From positions 1 through 44,353 of the forward strand of contig JBGAWP010000029.1 in NCBI GenBank assembly GCA_044227505.1: a stretch of DNA of 44,353 bases. The letters are read 5' to 3'. Below the pieces are notes generated by a model. It saw only the letters and a program-made list of their open reading frames with translations, did not search any database and had not been told where the DNA came from. This document shows, piece by piece, positions 42,805 through 44,353 of the stretch; position 1 is the stretch's first letter; every line of letters starts with the position of its first letter. Source of the DNA: UBA7236 sp044227505 (GTDB lineage: Bacteria > Bacteroidota > Bacteroidia > Chitinophagales > BACL12). Position numbers and translations under genes: made by a program.

Positions 42805-44298
42805 CTAGGTCCATTGTTTAAGTTCATCGGCTATCTTGCGGTCGTTACTGAGTCGGGCCACCTTGTTTTGTCCTCCTAACTTGCCAATCGAGCGCATATA
42901 ATTTTTAAATCCCTCGGGTTTAACAACGGTTATTACCAGTGGTCTCAGTATTTTTCCTTCTATGAGATCTTTGTAATAAATATTTTTTTGTTGAAGATAA
43001 GCATCAATTTTAGCTCCAAAAGCATGCAAATCGACCAAAGGGGCAGAAAACTCGACGAACCACTCATGATAAGGGATGCCTGAAGTTGGGTTTACCTGAG
43101 GAGCAACGGTAAATTCGACAAATTCCACTTTTAGATCCTCTGCTGCCTTCATCATCGCAAACTCCACTTCCTCCCCTATTACATGTTCGCCGAAGGCTGA
43201 AATAAAATGTTTTATCCTACCCGTAACAACTATTCTATAAGGGTCAAGAGAAACGAATTTTATCGTATCGCCAATATTATATCCCCACAAACCAGCATTA
43301 TTATTCAGGATAAGCGCATAATTGACATTCAACTGTACGTCTTTTAAATAAACCCGAGTAGGATTTTCTTCAAAAATTTCACCTGCAGGAATAAACTCGA
43401 AAAAAATACCGGAATCCACATTCAATAATAAACCTTCTGCTTTTTGTGAATCCTGATAGGCAATAAATCCTTCGCTTGCAGGATAGGTTTCTATAGTGTC
43501 AATTTTTTTTCCGACTATAGCTTCAATTTTTGTGCGATAAGGTTCATAATTAACTCCACCATAAACAAAAAGTGAAAAATCGGGAAAAATATCTTTTATC
43601 TTTTGTTTGCCGGATATTTCTAAAAGTTTTTCAAAATACATTAATACCCACGGTGGAATGCCACTAATAAGCGACATTTTTTTAGTAATAGTTTCTTTTG
43701 CAATTGCTTCCACTTTTGTTTCCCAATCTTCTATACAATTTACTTCAAAGGAAGGCATGCGATTTTTTAATAAATAAGCAGGAACAAAATGATACACAAT
43801 TCCTGATAATCTTCCTACATTAATTCCCGCTTTTTCCGTCAATACCGGAGATCCTTGCAGAAATATCATTTTTCCATTGATAAATGCAGTATTTCCTGTT
43901 TCATGAATATACATCAGCAATGCATTTCTCGCCGAATCAATATGATTTGGAATAGATTCTTTTGTAAGCGGTATATATTTTACTCCGGAAGTGGTTCCGG
44001 AAGTTTTTGCTAAATATAGAGGTTTACCCGGCCATAAAATATCGTTTTCACCTGCAACAATTTTATCAATATAAATTTTTAATCCCTCATAATCGCGAAC
44101 GGGTATATTCTCCTTAAAACTTTCGTAATTATTTATTGCAGAAAAATTGTGGTCCTTTCCAAATAAAGTGGATTGAGCATCTTTCACCAAACTCAACATG
44201 ATATCCTCCTGGCACTGCAACGCATTCTTCGCCGAATTTTTCACTTTTCGGGAGATGTATGTAGCAAATGGTCGGGAAAAGAGTGATTTCAGGCCCAC
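42805..44298 (-). CDS. GH3 auxin-responsive-promoter family protein (adenylate-forming enzyme)
   Basis: 497 residues if the GTG at 44298 is used (VGLKSLFSRPFA, which matches how I remember family members starting); an ATG at 44343 in the same frame would add 15 residues encoded by palindromic DNA. The ATP/AMP-binding motif is TSGTTSGVKYIPLT near 92-105, with the later YPASEGFIAYQ and the C-terminal TGRIKHFISAFGEHVIGEEVE that closes the site. GH3 enzymes in plants conjugate amino acids to acyl hormones; bacterial ones have unknown substrates. A minus-strand TATCTTTG box lies just upstream of the GTG. Confidence 0.9.
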   Translation of the reverse strand: MGLKSLFSRPFATYISRKVKNSAKNALQCQEDIMLSLVKDAQSTLFGKDHNFSAINNYESFKENIPVRDYEGLKIYIDKIVAGENDILWPGKPLYLAKTSGTTSGVKYIPLTKESIPNHIDSARNALLMYIHETGNTAFINGKMIFLQGSPVLTEKAGINVGRLSGIVYHFVPAYLLKNRMPSFEVNCIEDWETKVEAIAKETITKKMSLISGIPPWVLMYFEKLLEISGKQKIKDIFPDFSLFVYGGVNYEPYRTKIEAIVGKKIDTIETYPASEGFIAYQDSQKAEGLLLNVDSGIFFEFIPAGEIFEENPTRVYLKDVQLNVNYALILNNNAGLWGYNIGDTIKFVSLDPYRIVVTGRIKHFISAFGEHVIGEEVEFAMMKAAEDLKVEFVEFTVAPQVNPTSGIPYHEWFVEFSAPLVDLHAFGAKIDAYLQQKNIYYKDLIEGKILRPLVITVVKPEGFKNYMRSIGKLGGQNKVARLSNDRKIADELKQWT

Positions 44299-44324
44299 GC
44301 CACAAAGATAAATAAAGATTCGAA

Positions 44325-44345
44325 CCTGCATGCCGGCAGGCATGG
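44325..44345. repeat. Short relative of the GC palindrome, copy D
   Basis: CATGCC/GGCATG with loop GGCA forms the core (44329-44344), preceded by CCTG. As in copies B and C the left flank is CGAA (here GATTCGAA). The match to the other copies is partial, and the window ends 8 bp later. Confidence 0.5.
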
Positions 44346-44353
44346 GGAGATGG

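Overview
The window looks like an AT-rich chromosomal segment of a member of the Bacteroidota. The evidence is type IX secretion (T9SS) sorting domains of both types, a PorP/SprF protein, promoters of the TAnnTTTG type with an upstream TTTG, LytS/LytTR-type two-component genes, and a UbiA-like prenyltransferase of the menaquinone kind. I cannot name a genus. The coding layout is mostly chromosomal housekeeping mixed with envelope and secretion genes. The intergenic DNA is unusually rich in small repeats.

Layout. 1-616: 5' part of an IS1595-type transposase, cut by the window edge. 723-4157 (-): compact operon of an FGE-like protein, a stand-alone T9SS sorting-domain protein, PorP/SprF, RsmE and a DUF4159 protein. 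4441-4735: five-unit 60-bp tandem repeat. 4839-6452 (-): ATP-dependent PEP carboxykinase. 6785-10578 (-): one large FG-GAP/Calx-beta-like T9SS cargo gene split in two by a frameshift at a run of 11 A, with a clear terminator. 10764-11849 (-): DprA. 11908-15246 (+): M1 metallopeptidase fused to an outer-membrane-barrel-like C-terminus. 15574-16200 (-): RsmG, starting with GTG. 16315-17895 (+): membrane-anchored papain-like peptidase. 18023-20581 (-): DUF4062-STAND NTPase with a lipoprotein gene just upstream. 21385-22920 (-): delta-60-repeat T9SS cargo. 23199-26200 (-): LytTR response regulator and two LytS-type kinases, one with a degenerate ATPase. 26397-29943 (-): def, ruvX, a ubiA-like gene and polX. 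30061-36755 (+): seven-gene TetR-controlled YbhGFSR-like efflux operon. 36801-38500: two unknown genes between inverted large palindromic repeats. 38602-39194 (-): rplU-rpmA. 39464-40024 (-): mini GIY-YIG nuclease and three copies of tRNA-Leu(CAA), two of them broken. 40048-44298 (-): hscB, an unknown secreted protein, rseP and a GH3-family gene.

Three signals stand out. First, a GC-rich palindrome of 31-32 bp occurs in very similar form at three places, with a weaker relative at a fourth. In two cases the neighbouring intact tRNA-Leu shows the exact empty site: the palindrome was inserted without target duplication, beside TTC in the anticodon loop of one tRNA copy and in the T loop of another. 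Second, direct repeats resembling GGATGAATTG with a 21-bp period lie about 30 bp upstream of likely promoter -7 boxes of the response-regulator gene, the lipoprotein-STAND unit and the delta-60 gene, with a weaker version before the first kinase gene. This is the geometry expected of LytTR binding sites and suggests a local regulon. Third, several heptamer arrays start directly at stop codons.

All calls come from reading the sequence; no database search was run.
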